The position numbers and the translations under genes are program-made. Below are positions 12,852 through 24,896 of a stretch of 64,000 nt of DNA, in pieces (position 1 is the stretch's first letter; each line of letters begins with the position of its first letter). The notes under the pieces were generated by a model. It was not told where the DNA came from. It saw only the letters and a program-made list of their open reading frames with translations, and ran no database searches. Source of the DNA: Zasmidium citrigriseum (taxonomy: Eukaryota > Ascomycota > Dothideomycetes > Mycosphaerellales > Mycosphaerellaceae); assembly GCA_002786025.1 (NCBI GenBank), contig NHNW01000016.1, positions 558,001-622,000 on the forward strand, given 5' to 3'.

Positions 12852-13209
12852 TATAGGCTAGCTAGCTAGCTTCTACGGTAAATACCGAGGCTACTAGCGC
12901 CTACCTTTAACCTCCGAGCGGCGAGCACCTTTATTAGTATTACGACACCTGCTTTATATACGTACGACTAGCTTCTTGTACATTATGCGACACAGATAGA
13001 TATAGTAAAATCCTGTATAGCAAACTTCTTCTCTTCTTTTATAGCTTCCTTCGGAAGTACCTCTATATATATAAATACCTCTATATATCCGAACCTACTA
13101 ATAGAGCTATATTACACCCTCTATTAAGATCTATCGCCTATGACCCTTCTCCGGCTCCATTACCTACTTGGCGCACGTGGGTAGGTTAGTCTATAGGCGC
13201 CGGGTTATA
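12852..13209 (+). repeat. 5' LTR
   Basis: It is 358 bp and begins TATAGG and ends GGTTATA, which fits an original TG...CA with RIP at both ends. It aligns without gaps to 29,711-30,068. The fourteen mismatches I count are all CpA or TpG in one copy against TpA in the other. Confidence 0.9.
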
Positions 13210-13213
13210 TTTT

Positions 13214-13231
13214 TGGTAGTTAGTACGAGGG
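13214..13231 (+). other. Primer-binding site (candidate)
   Basis: TGGTAGTTAGTACGAGGG starts four T's and one base after the 5' LTR. It begins with TGG, as needed to pair with a tRNA CCA end. The matching tRNA cannot be named from this window. Confidence 0.6.
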
Positions 13232-14357
13232 TAGAAGACATACCCGTCTTCTTCTGACTTCTAACCTTCGAGTATTCGATAATGCGCCCTCGCGAAACCG
13301 CACTCCGATAGATTCGACATAAGTAAGAGCATTTATAAGAGCAACGCTAGCGTAGCTATATTAAGGAAAGATATAAGAATATAAGAAATACGATATATAC
13401 GATATTCGGTATATAGGAGCTTCGGTACGAATAACCTAGTACTATAGAACAATAGATACAATAGTTTGGCTACAGAAATAGGCTCGAGTCTATAGTTAGT
13501 TAAACGAAATAGGCATATACGGAAAACCGGAGATTATATTATTAGGTGGACGTATCTAATAGGCGAAGCTCGAACATATACTATACGAACACTCGAAACC
13601 TTAGAAAACTAGAAGGGCAACGCTATGCTTTACTACTCGGCGGAAGTAGGCATAGCGGAAACCCTAATAACTACTTCTCGCGAATACGATAACTACCCTC
13701 GGCAATACGCTCTCCTTTATTGAAATTAGATGCTATCTACGGATAGCCGAGATTACGCCCCGACTTAACTGCCTTCGGACTATTAAGATTCGAAACCGCT
13801 ATAGGATAAGGTATTTAGAAGAGTCGTTCTAGGTAGAGGCTTAGAAAGAGGTAACTACTCGCAAGGCTGCGATCCCTAGAATAAGGTTTGTTACTCTAGA
13901 TCGAAGCCGCTAACTAAATCGCAGCTGCCTAACATGGCAATAGCTATTAGGCCTGTGCGCATAGGAAGGAAGTATTAATATGCAACCTTACCTCTGGACC
14001 TCGCTAAGAAGAATTACTATTAATTAGCACCTCTTACTTCTAGTAATAGCGAACTCGTTACTAGCACTACACCTATACTACAACTAGTACTGCCCTTACA
14101 CATTACTTTGTACTACACATACCTGTATCCCTACTTTCTATTACACGCTTACTATTTAAACTATTTAATTTACGTCTATCTATCTATATCTATACCCTAT
14201 TACTAAACTCGGCTTAAGGCTATATCTTGTCGTTACTCAAGTTGTAAAACCCTTACAAAAACATTGCTTCTATTTGTTTTAATTGATAAGGACGCTTTCG
14301 TGTCCAATTTGTATCCCTCGTGTTACTAAACAAGTAATAAATCCCTATATCTCGCTT
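13232..14357 (+). other. 5' leader of the LTR element
   Basis: About 1.1 kb between the primer-binding site and the first palindrome. No ORF or domain is recognised. Base use is milder than in the flanks, with CpA and TpG still present. Confidence 0.5.
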
Positions 14358-14383
14358 TTATACCCCGCTAGGGTGCAAACGAT
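14358..14383. repeat. Module-boundary palindrome, copy 1
   Basis: ATACCCCGCTAGGGTGCAAA forms its core. It sits about 500 bp upstream of the recognisable Gag core. Same motif as at 17,613, 21,699, 23,256, 24,872, 25,987 and 29,562. Confidence 0.8.
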
Positions 14384-16700
14384 CTACTACTAGGATTCCA
14401 ACTACTAGCCCCTAGGACTAAGTGCCTTCTACTACATACTTTACTAGAGGAAGTAGTTTAAGTAGATCTAAGTTACCTCTTATAAGCAGCTCGCCGCTAT
14501 AGGAGTCTAGGTTAGGAGAAGAGTCTCCGATCGATTAACCTTTAAGATAGGAAGATCCTAACGCTAACCCTAAGTTCCGTAACGTTCTAGTAGACCTTAG
14601 TCCTTCTAAGCTAAGGGTATCTACTACCGACAGGTCTTCTAGCTCTAAAGAGGTTAAGACTCCTACCTCGGAATAGTTACTAACTAGAGCGAGTATAAGT
14701 ACTACTTCTAGAGTCCCTACTCTACGCCCTTTACTTCTTAACCGCGGAAGATCTTATCGTTCCTAGATAGCTACTCCTATTACTACCGCTAACGCTAACA
14801 ATAGTAATAGCGGAGGAAGTAGTTAGGCTACTAGGTCTTCTACTAGCGCTACTTAGTAGGCCGATCCTTAGGCTATTATCTAGCAACTAGCTTTAGTTCT
14901 CCCCAACTTGCGGCCTAAAATGCCTATGCTAGGCTCGAGTAAGAATCCTCTCTTCGATAGGAAGAACGTCTCTACCTTTATCGATCGTTTCGACAATTTA
15001 ATTGCCGAGTATAACCCTAACTTAACCGATATTAAGAAGTTGTCTCGCTTCCGACTAAACACTGATCTACTAACTCGCCCGCGTGTTACTCGAGTTCTAG
15101 GGTACGAAGATAGGGATTATAAGAAGTTCCGCATCGAGGTTGCTCGCGAATTTGCCTAGACCAATACCTTTATACTCCTTAGAACCCGCTAGTATCTAGA
15201 ATAACTTGCCAGTACTAATCGTTCTATAGGAGATAACTTGTCTAGCTACTGCCGCTAGTTTATTACTACGAGTAAGAAAATTAAGAAGGCAGATATAGAA
15301 GACAACTCTCGCACCTGACTATTTCTCTAAGGACTTCCTAATTAGTTATAGCGAAAGCTATATTAGAAGTTTAACCTACACCCCTTGCGCGAATATAGCT
15401 TCCGGGAGTTTAGTAAGATCTTCGACAAAGCTATACGCCTAATTAAAGGGAATAAAGGGTACAATCTTGCCTAGAAGGAGACGACGATGTAAATAAAGAC
15501 TCTATAGAAGTCTATCGAAGATAGGCAGCCTATGTTAGATGTTAACTTGTCTTACATTTCGAATGTTACTCCGGCTTCTTATAATACTAAGATTAGCTTA
15601 CTTACCAATCGGCTTTATCGTATGGAAATCGCTATAATGTAACGCTAGTACCTAAGTGGAGTAATACTACTTAACCCTTAAGCTACGGATTAGATAAGAA
15701 ATATCTCCGGCGGATATAATGCTAGAGTCTTCGCTATATAGTAGAGGAAAGCTCCTCTAATAGGTCCTACTATAGCCGACAAGTACTAGAACTACGGTAA
15801 GCCTAGTTATACTAGAGCTAACTATAAGATGTTTAAGATGTTCCTTAATGCTAGTTACTACTATCTACTAGATAATAAGTAGTACTTAGGACCTAAGGGT
15901 AGCTATAACCCGAAGTCTATAACATAGCGATAGGACAGGACTAAGCTAAAGTTATATAGCATACTACTAGCTATTCGAATAGAATAGCCTACCGAGAAGA
16001 TTGCCTTTACGGGAACTAATACTAATAAGTTTCTAGCTAAATAGAGAAGTAATAATAGCTCTATTACTAGGAACTCTACTTTAACTTCTATAGCGCCACC
16101 TACGTTATCGTCGGCTAAGGTCTACTTCGCCGGGGTTAGCGAATCTAAGGAACTATATAATCCTGCCTTCTAGTATATACAACGCTCTAAGATTATCGAT
16201 AAGGCTACGGATACCTTCGATTAGTACGAACATAGTTCGTTCTATATTACTCCTAAGTACTTGCTAGATAGTAACTATTACTCTAATGCTACTACCCGCT
16301 TATAGGAGAAGGCAAGCTTAGCTCCGAAGACACGATTTACACCTACTAGAATTCTTAAGAATAAGGAACGAGAGCAATCCTTAGTAGCTAAGACTCGACA
16401 ACTTCGTACTAACAATACTCCTATTGCCAACCTTCTAGAATCCTATAACTAGCTTCGCTACTCGGATCTTTAGCCTAGGGTTAAGGATGTAACTAAGGAT
16501 TCTTAGACATAAACTTAGACTATAGACTAGAACCGTTCCTAGCGCGAGAAATCTATAACCGACAGGGGTAATAATAAGTTCGAGGATATAGCACCGCTTA
16601 ATGTACTAGTTGTAGCTCGCCGTAGTAAGCCTAAGAGTAAGGCGTTTCTACATTACGTTCGCGCCTATAGTAGTAGAAACGATAAGCTATTCTAGAGCAA
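14384..16700 (+). pseudogene. Gag (capsid and zinc knuckle) of the LTR element
   Basis: The capsid-like core is best seen at 14,908-15,159, an 83-codon open piece with D-R-F-D-N-L spacing typical of Gag N-termini. It is followed by a second helical region to about 15,640. At 15,784-15,831 lies a CCHC zinc knuckle with exact C-x2-C-x4-H-x4-C spacing in which all four ligands now read Tyr. The region before 14,900 is Ser/Thr-rich. Many TAG/TAA codons interrupt the frame, so no protein can be made. It assembles the particle in intact Gypsy elements. Confidence 0.65.
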
Positions 16701-16899
16701 GTAGGTAATAAATGCCCCGCTTAATGTTACCGTTAGTAATATAATAACTTATAACGCTACCTTCGCGAAGTACTAGTCGTAGAGGATCCTTAATAACTCG
16801 GAATTTATAGACGAGCTTAAGAAATATAGAGAGACGCCGTAGACGAATGCCCTAGTACAATCCTTACCCGATCGACATATGTCTATAGCCGTCTAACTC

Positions 16900-17580
16900 C
16901 TATAGGATAATATAAGATACTCTAGACCACCTGAAGCTAGTAAACTATACAAGGATAGCGCGAAGATTAATCTCTCCGGAGTAACAATAGATCTAGTTCT
17001 TACTCCTAGCCCTTAGGTAATAGCTACTATTAGGTACATTAAACATACCGTCCGTGCCTTAATCGACGAAGGATCTAAAGGATACATTATTAGTTACAAG
17101 CTAGCTTCCTAACTTAGGCTTCCTATTATAGGTAATATAAACATTAACATAAGCAGAGCTAGCGGCCTATACTAGTTTAGCGGAGTAACTCGCAACCTAA
17201 AGATTACGGTCTATAGCATTACCTTCTTTTAGGATTTCTTGGTTTCGGTTTCTCCCTCTACTCTATTTATTCTAGGACGTCCGTAGTATCGGAAAGTTCG
17301 ACTAACTAGCGTTAACTACGATAATAGCGCGTAGGAAGGAACTATTGCCGATCGGCGAGGGAATTCCGTTTACTTTACTAGTATCTAGGCTAACATAACT
17401 AGGTGCAAACGAACTAATAATATCCTTCGTAGTCCTAGGCTAGCCCTAAAATTATAGGGGAATCGATACCTACGCTGGTCTCCCCTATCTTAGTAGGAGT
17501 ATATACTATCTATTAGGATAGTATTTATAATAAATCTTCGGGTTCCTACGGATCTTAGGATCCTCTAAAGGGCTCGCGCC
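16900..17580 (+). pseudogene. Aspartic protease region of the LTR element
   Basis: The plus-strand reading at 17,056-17,100 gives A-L-I-D-E-G-S with following hydrophobic and Lys residues. This matches the retropepsin active-site neighbourhood (L-I-D-[ST]-G-[SA]), with Glu where Ser/Thr is usual. A second hydrophobic block with L-G-R-P follows at about 17,270. It ends about 30 bp before palindrome copy 2. Inactive. Confidence 0.55.
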
Positions 17581-17612
17581 CCGAGATTAACGAAGAACTT
17601 AGGTTCTTATCG

Positions 17613-17637
17613 TTTATACCCTACCGGGGTACGAACG
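17613..17637. repeat. Module-boundary palindrome, copy 2
   Basis: Core TATACCCTACCGGGGTACGA. It lies between the protease and reverse transcriptase regions. Confidence 0.8.
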
Positions 17638-17749
17638 CGGGAATTAACTATTACGCTCCTAGATTAGATTCTCTACCTTCCGATTCTTCTGCATCCGCGT
17701 TCGCGGTATTTGAAAGAGGGAGGGGAGTTGAAAATTCTTACCCTAACGT

Positions 17750-19600
17750 TACTACCGCCGCCGAATTACTACCTAACATCGCTAAAGCTAGATTTCTCTA
17801 TATCGAGGATTAGAATAACAATAATGTTAAGGGCATTCTCCTCGCCGCAACTATTAATAAAGCGGCTCGAAGGTTAAGGAGACAAGCTTATACTCGCCCG
17901 CCTATTAGTATAACTACCGATGTATATACTATATATAAACGGAAGGCTAAGAAAGTTCGCTCTATTAAGGAAGATGGTTCGAGAACTAACGGATTAAAAC
18001 CCGGCGGATCCCTTACCTAGCGAGACGATTGCCTAGCTTATAAAGTAACACTTCCCCCGGGAACTAGTAAATTCGATAGGAAATATCTAATTAAGAAATT
18101 TTCTAACATTCCTAAAGGAAGCCGGCTAACCTAGGAACGTCTAGATACTATCGAGATTAGTATAGACCTACTCCCTCTAGAACTAGAAATAATCTACGAG
18201 ATGCTCTATAATAGAGAAGCTACTATAGCCTATAACTTTAAGCATTTAGGACGAATTCGGGAAGAAGTAATTGGACTATAGTACATTCGGACGATACCGT
18301 ATACGCTATAGTAACACCCGGGCTTCCGTTTAAACCTATTACTTTGGTCTATAGTTGAAGGCATAATTCGCGAACGGCTTAAAGCGTAGACGATCGAATC
18401 TAGCTACTCGAGCTATCGGAATCCCTACTTCCTAGTTAGGAAGAAGTCTACTAGACTGGAGAGGACCTATCGTCTTATTAATGCTACTATTAAGATTAAT
18501 AAAGTTACTATTCGGGATACTAACTTACCCCCTAATACTAATAGCTTCTCGGAAGACTTTACTAGATGTAAGATAGCGAGCTTAATCGACATCTTCTCCG
18601 GATATAATTAGGTTACTCTATATGAATCCTATAGAGATATTACGGCTTTCGACACACCGCTTAGATTGTTCCGATAGACTACCCTTCCGTAAGGAGCTAT
18701 AAACTTAGTTGCTTAGTTCGTAAGAGCTATTACTTAAGTACTAATAGCCTACATCTCCTATCGAGCTCGGCCTTTTCTAGATAACATTAGCGTTAAGGGC
18801 CCGAAGACTAATTACAATAGGGAATATATTAAGCCTAGCCTACAGAGATTCGTAGTTAAACATATTATAGTAATCGATAAAGTCCTTACGGATCTAGAAC
18901 GTGCCGGTTATACTATAGCTAGGAAGAAGCTCCAACTTCTTTATAAGAAGGTTAAGATTATAGGCTATGTAACTAATAAGTTTAGTTGCTACCCTAATAT
19001 AGTACGAGTACGAAAGATACTAGAATAGCCTACCCCTACCTACTAGAAGGATATTAGGATCTAGATAGGACTAGTTATATACTTCTGGATCTAGGTACCT
19101 AAACTAGCTATTCGAGGAAAGCCGCTCTTCTAACTCCTACGGAAGGATACGGAGTTTATCTAGGAACAGAAGCATTAGGATACTAAGGATACTATTACCC
19201 GCCTCCTCGTTAAAGCTCTAGCTTTAAAGTCGATCGACTACTCTAAGGAAGGAGGAGGTATCGTACTTATAGTTAATGCTTCTAGCGAAGGTTTTAGAGC
19301 AGTCCTTATGTAATGCGATCCGAAGAACCCTAAAGTTCGATATCTAGTCTGGTTCGAATCTAGCCTTTTTAGTCCTCCTAAGTAGAAGCATAATACTAGA
19401 AAACGCGAATACCTTAGCGTACTAAAAGTATTACGGAAACTAAAGCTATAGTTGTTTAGTGTCTACTTTATCTTAGAAGTGGATGCTAATACGCTAATAT
19501 ATTAACTTAATAAGGCCTTATCGGATCTACCGAATGTAGCTATTACTAGATAGATTGCTTAGATTCGACTATTTACCTTCGAAGTTCGACATATGCCTAG
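17750..19600 (+). pseudogene. Reverse transcriptase and RNase H of the LTR element
   Basis: RT blocks run from about 18,150 to 18,950: a Y-F-L-V-R-K-K-S block, R-L-I-N-A-T, a D-I-F-S-G-Y-N block (motif A) and F-L-D-N-I-S-V-K-G-P at 18,774-18,803 (motif C). In motif C the second catalytic Asp of L-D-D reads Asn, explained by one TpG to TpA change. RNase H follows at about 19,262-19,520, with a D-A-N near its end. Synthesises element cDNA when intact. Dead through many stops. Confidence 0.75.
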
Positions 19601-19619
19601 AACTAAATACTCTGCTCCT

Positions 19620-21130
19620 AATAGCCTATCTCGCAAACTAGCTACGGACTAAGATTACGAGGAGCTAGTAGAGGAAGAGGATATTAAGGCTATAATCGAC
19701 GATAACTTCTACCTTACATACCCGGTATAGCGAACTAATCCTCCGTAGGAGGATACTAGTATCCTTAATTACCCGGAGTATTATAATAAGACTTCCTAAC
19801 AACTAGCCTAGATTATAGCTAAACGCCGCTACCCGCGAGGAATAATACGCTAACGATATCGTATACTAGTATTATAGTTAAGGAAGTTCGTAGTCTAAGG
19901 CGGTATCTTATTCTAGCAACCTTATAAGTATACTCCGTTATAGCGTATTATAGATTAACCCTATGTATAGGACTAGATCTTATATGCCTTCTACGAGAAG
20001 AATAGCTATCGTAGTACTAACATTATATTTAATATAATTTAGCGTAGATACTAGTAGGAAGGGCTATATCTATCTTACTCTAAGCATTTTAAATTATACG
20101 GTCTATGTAACTACTGGAATAGACACCCTCGGCTAGCTAAACTCCGCCCAACTATATAGAACTTCGTTAGCGAAAGATAGGCTACAGATCCTATCTATAT
20201 TAATACCTATAGGTACCTACTCGTAGTAAGGGAGGTACTTAGCGGATAGATCGAAGTTAAGTATATTAACTATTCTTCTAAGAAAGTAACTACCCGGATT
20301 ATCGCCGACTAGCTATATACCGATGTCTTCTACCGATATAGAACTCCTCTAGAAATTATTCTTAATAATACGAAGTAGTACGCTAGTAAGGTAGCTCGTC
20401 TACTTACTAGCCTAGGTATTAAGAGAGTTCGCATTTCCCTATACAATCCCTATTCGAATGCTTAAGTTGAAGTTAGACATCGGCTATTACTAGATGCCCT
20501 TACTAAACTTACGAATAGTACCCTAACTAGGTGGAGGAAATAGGTTCCTACTATTGCCTAGGCGGATCGAACGATAACTAATAGTCGAACTAGCTAATCT
20601 CCCTATACTATTATGTTTAGGCATAAAGTAGTACTACCTATCGAAGTCGAATACCCTACTACTACTATCCGAGATTAGGGTGTAGTCCGTAATCGTAGAA
20701 CGCTTCTATAGTATTACGCTAAGTAGCTCTAACGTATAGAAGGATTACTTAAAGAACTTTAAGCTCGCTAGAAGCGGATAAAGGCTGCTATAAAGTAGTA
20801 CTACGATAGCCGTAACAATATTAGCTTCGAGGAATTTCAACCTAGCGACACGGTCCTTATATATCGTACTAAAGACAAATATAACAAATCCGATAAGTTG
20901 TCCTTCCGCTAGAAAGGTCCCTTCCGCATTAGAGAAAGAGACATAACTAGCTTCTCGAAGCTAGAACGGCTATACTTATATCTGCTAGAGGAACTAGATA
21001 GTACTAAGATAGATAGGACCTTCGCGTACTATCTTCTTAAGAAGGTTACCTACCTATTCCGTACGATAGAAGAGAATGTTAGCGATCCTACCCCTAATGT
21101 CGCTAAAGCTAATTAGCCGCGACTATTTAA
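19620..21130 (+). pseudogene. Integrase of the LTR element
   Basis: A core-like region runs from about 20,170 to 20,560 and includes the N-P-Y-S-N-A-Q-V-E block near the catalytic Glu at about 20,440. The acidic residue of the preceding block reads Asn. A C-terminal G-P-F-R-I (GPY/F module) lies near 20,917, followed by L-E-E-L-D-x-T-K and D-R-T-F-A, common in fungal Gypsy integrases. I see no chromodomain. Inactive. Confidence 0.7.
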
Positions 21131-21698
21131 GGCTAAAGATAAGGATAAACCGGAAGATAATAATAATCTTAAGGAAGAAGACCTACGATTTGCCGAGCTA
21201 GGTATCGCTTATTTGTAGTTAAGCCTCCCGCGGCTAAGCTCTAAAGAAAGGGAAGGGTACTAGAGGTACGACTAGCTAGATTTTCTTCGAAAAACTCTTG
21301 CTTATTAACTCTGTTTGTTATATCGGCCTTGTAACTAAGGCCTATATGCTTTTAGAAACCTATTACTCTCTAGATCGCGTGTAAGCCGAAGTTGCTAGAT
21401 TTAAAGTAGTTGCCTCTAGGTAGAGTACTACGGATACTTCGTCTTCGAGAAATGTAGGGTCTTTAGGGTAGATAGAGCGGCCGTCTTGGACGGGGTACTC
21501 TTATACGATATAGGCTTTCGCTTCCGCGCTAGCTCGTAGTCCTAGTCGCCGTCTTTATCTTCCTCGATATACTCCTTATAGATAGACGATAGGCTACACG
21601 TATACGCCTTTTATCGCTATCTACGACATCTTTATTACATACTAGACTTCTACATACCCCTAGTTAATCCTAATATTAACAATTCCCGTACTTTTACA

Positions 21699-21724
21699 TT
21701 TATACCCTAGCGGGGTACGAACGC
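21699..21724. repeat. Module-boundary palindrome, copy 3
   Basis: Core TATACCCTAGCGGGGTACGA. It separates the pol region from accessory module A. Confidence 0.8.
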
Positions 21725-23255
21725 CTAATAGTAGAGAACTGGCTATAATCCTAGTAATAGATAGATACTAGCCGTCCGCGAGCACTCCTAGAATTGCGAC
21801 TATAGTAATAAGTGAAGGGAAGGAGTAAGGAACATAAAGCGGTCCTCTAAGGCAGTTATAAGCCGTAACTTCCGTATTAGGAATAGCGCCAACTGTACAT
21901 AACTCCCTATATTCCTCGCAAACTTAGCCTACCTTCTACCGCGCGCGACAACCGACACTTTTAAGCGACAACTTAATCTACGCCTCCGCCTATCGGTAAA
22001 GAACGTCGTTATACTAGCTACTACTTCCGAACCCTACGCTATTAAGCTATTCTACATACCCGCCAAGATATCGGATCTCGAGGCTATCGAGTTAGTTTTA
22101 GAAACTAAGTCTAAAGAGCTCTAACTAGAGCGTAACTACATCCTTAGCCTACCTATAAATAGCAGTTAAGAGTAAGAAGCTCGCCGACAGCGAGTCCGTA
22201 ATATCGAGAACCTTATTAAATATCTAGAGTCGGACCGGGATTAGATACGCTCTACGCTAGTCGGCGAAGAGAACAGAATATCGGACATTATAGACGCCTT
22301 TATCCGTAGCTACCTCGCCGCTTACCTAGGAAGGACGGTAGTCCTAACCGCTATTACTAACGATTATATAATCCGGGTAGTAGAGCCGAGACTACGAGCC
22401 GCCCGTCTATAGATTTAGATCTTCCGCCTTCTAGACGTAGGCGCTAGAGGATAGCGCGACGACGATCGAGGTCCTCGCTTTAACATCGCCGAGATCTATA
22501 CTAATCTAGATTTGCTTTAACGAGATATTACTCTATAGGAGCGCATCCTTAACGAGTATACTATTATAGGAAATGCCCGCCTTCGCTAGGATATTAATCT
22601 TTAGCGAGAACTCGAGAACTACCGCACCTATTACCCTCCTAGCTACTACGACTCTCGCCGCTCTATCTATCGTTTCGGCTATCGTAACGACACCGCTAGC
22701 CGTACTAACGGTACTACTTATAGTCTATAGCTTCCTATTAATACTAACTTTATTACTATTAACATCGATAGCGTTAATAGACTATTCCTAAACCCTCCGA
22801 ACTAGTAAGCTACTTAGATTAATGCCTAAGTTCGTCGGCTTAATATATAAGGAAGGAACACTCGCCGTAGCCGTACTAGTCTAGATAGCCTACTTCGATA
22901 AGAGAGGCCCGAGAACAATCGGGTTGCTAAGGATTAGAGTCGTACCGTATAGGCTAATCGCCGCCGCCTTAAGCGCCTATAAGAATAGTATTATACGATA
23001 AGATTGCGTCTTAAGTAAGTAGCATTGAAAGGAGTATATCGGGAATAGAAAAGGGGTTTAGCTAGAGAGAATTAGACGGAAGGATTAGGAGTTAGCTTAT
23101 AGTAATAGCTACTTCTTCTCCGCGAACCTTCTAGTTCGGGGCTCTTTAGTATAAAAACCTTTATCCCTCCTCTTAATCGCTACTCCTATATCTATTACCT
23201 ACGTCTCGCACCTATAGGAGAAGTAATGTTAAGAATAGCTAGTTACTTTTACGAT
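21725..23255 (+). pseudogene. Accessory module A of the LTR element (unknown function)
   Basis: A RIP-broken plus-strand frame with a charged, helix-rich composition. Two landmarks recur in module C: E-R-N-Y-I-L at 22,128-22,145 followed by an Arg-rich R-Q-R-V-R, and a G-A-R-x2-R-D then R-F-N-I-A-E-I-Y ending at 22,499. The piece 22,573-22,791 is open but hydrophobic and may be a frame artefact. Not a standard Gypsy domain; no function assigned. Confidence 0.5.
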
Positions 23256-23277
23256 CGTACCCCGCTGGGGTATAAAA
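23256..23277. repeat. Module-boundary palindrome, copy 4
   Basis: Core CGTACCCCGCTGGGGTATAA. It lies between accessory modules A and B. Confidence 0.8.
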
Positions 23278-24871
23278 GGTTAGAGCCGCTACTACCCGGT
23301 ACCTACGCCGCCTCTACGCTATTAGGTAATGCTCGTAGATTGTCGGTACATCTGAAGTTGTTACTAGAGTAACTAGGTCCGGAACTAAAGGCTTCTAATA
23401 GATTATATATAGTAATTTCCTAATTAGGCCTAGCGGCTATCGCTAGTATAACTTCCCGCCACTACTCGAATATTAACCTTCTCCGCGTCGCACTACGACT
23501 CGCACCTTTTACGACGGATCTAAGCCTTCTTTTACTAAAGCCGCGAGAGCTTTATTAAAAGCTAAACGCCTATCGTACGAGAAACGCCTACGCCGATACC
23601 GCTAATATAAGCGATATCCGCGCTCTAAAAGAAGTCGTCCGCCTCGAGTATACTAAGCTCCGTTAAGAGATAGAGTATCTATGCTCGAACGCTTATACTA
23701 GCCGCGGAAATCTTACCTATATAGAAGCTACCTCGCGCTATGTCGACGACATTTCTCGTACCCGCCGCCTACTAATAGATATAGATAAGGAGCTAGACGA
23801 TCTACTATACGATAAGACTTAAGATAGCAATCGGATAATAAACGAGTAGTAGTAGACCTTCCTTAGTCGCTAGTATCGCCTACCCTCTACTACCGAGAGA
23901 TAGTAGTATTACGCTAATACGGTCGAGCCCCGTATCCTTACTACTCGGCTAAACATCTCCGTCGTCCGCCTACTACGTATAGGCGCATAGAACTAGAGAA
24001 ACGGAGAACCTAACCCCGCCTTCAACCTTAACGAGATCTACCTATCCCTTTAAGCGGGTTATTCTAATACTTATCTACAAGCCTACATTATTAATAAGTA
24101 TCGCGCGAATAGCGACTTCTAAGGACGCTAGACTCTTAGTATATAGTAAGATCTAGAACGCCGCCGCACCTAGCCTAATCCTCGCGCCTTCGATAGTCGT
24201 TAGTCTATCTTCCGTCTTAGTACCCTACCTCTAGCGATACTAGCGCCTAGCACCTACTCGTTCCCTAGCTAGCCGTAGACGGATATTCGCTAGAGGGTCC
24301 GCCGTAGCATAGTTATAAACTAGACGGAGTATAAAGCTAATCTCTCTCGTCGCTATACTAATCTATAGCGTCGTCGTAAGGAAGTCGATCGTATAATAGG
24401 CCTATAGCTAGTCTAGTATGTTTATATCTACTAACATAATAAAGCAACGCCGAGTTGCTACTATAAGGTTATCCGCCTAGCCCGGGATAGGCACTCTAAT
24501 ACTTAAAGCTTAGGGAGGTATAGGTAACTTTAGGCCTAGGAATTAAGGATAGGGGTATAGACGGGACATATAGTAGCGGCTGTTTACTACTTATATCGAG
24601 CCTCTAACTTCGAGTCTACTAGTAATATAGTTTACTTCTACCTTCTCCTCCTTTCCTTTATTATATCTATTTGTATTCCCGTTATCTATATAATACGGGT
24701 AGATTATATTATATCCCCCCCTTTCTACTCTAGTCTAGCTTTATCGGTTCCCTACCTAGACGAGACAAGTTCCCTACCTTTGTCGGGGATCCTCCGAAGT
24801 ATGCTATTAATTCCTAAATACAACTTCCGCAATAGCGCTATGTCGCTAGGGTAGCTTAGTACCTTCTACGA
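23278..24871 (+). pseudogene. Accessory module B of the LTR element (unknown function)
   Basis: Broken plus-strand frame, charged and Arg/Tyr-rich. At 24,018-24,041 it reads A-F-N-L-N-E-I-Y, preceded by G-A-Q-x2-R-N, matching the landmark in modules A and C at lower similarity. A long Arg-rich C-terminal stretch follows (24,150-24,480). A coding tail after 24,500 is not visible. Unknown function. Confidence 0.45.
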
Positions 24872-24896
24872 TTTATACCCTACCAGGGTACGAACG
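24872..24896. repeat. Module-boundary palindrome, copy 5
   Basis: Core TATACCCTACCAGGGTACGA. It lies between accessory modules B and C. Confidence 0.8.

Noticed and set aside
22573..22791. Open 72-codon hydrophobic frame that could be a small membrane protein
   Set aside because: It lies across the coding frame of module A inside RIP-mutated DNA; RIP enriches Ile, Leu and Thr codons and makes such frames by chance.
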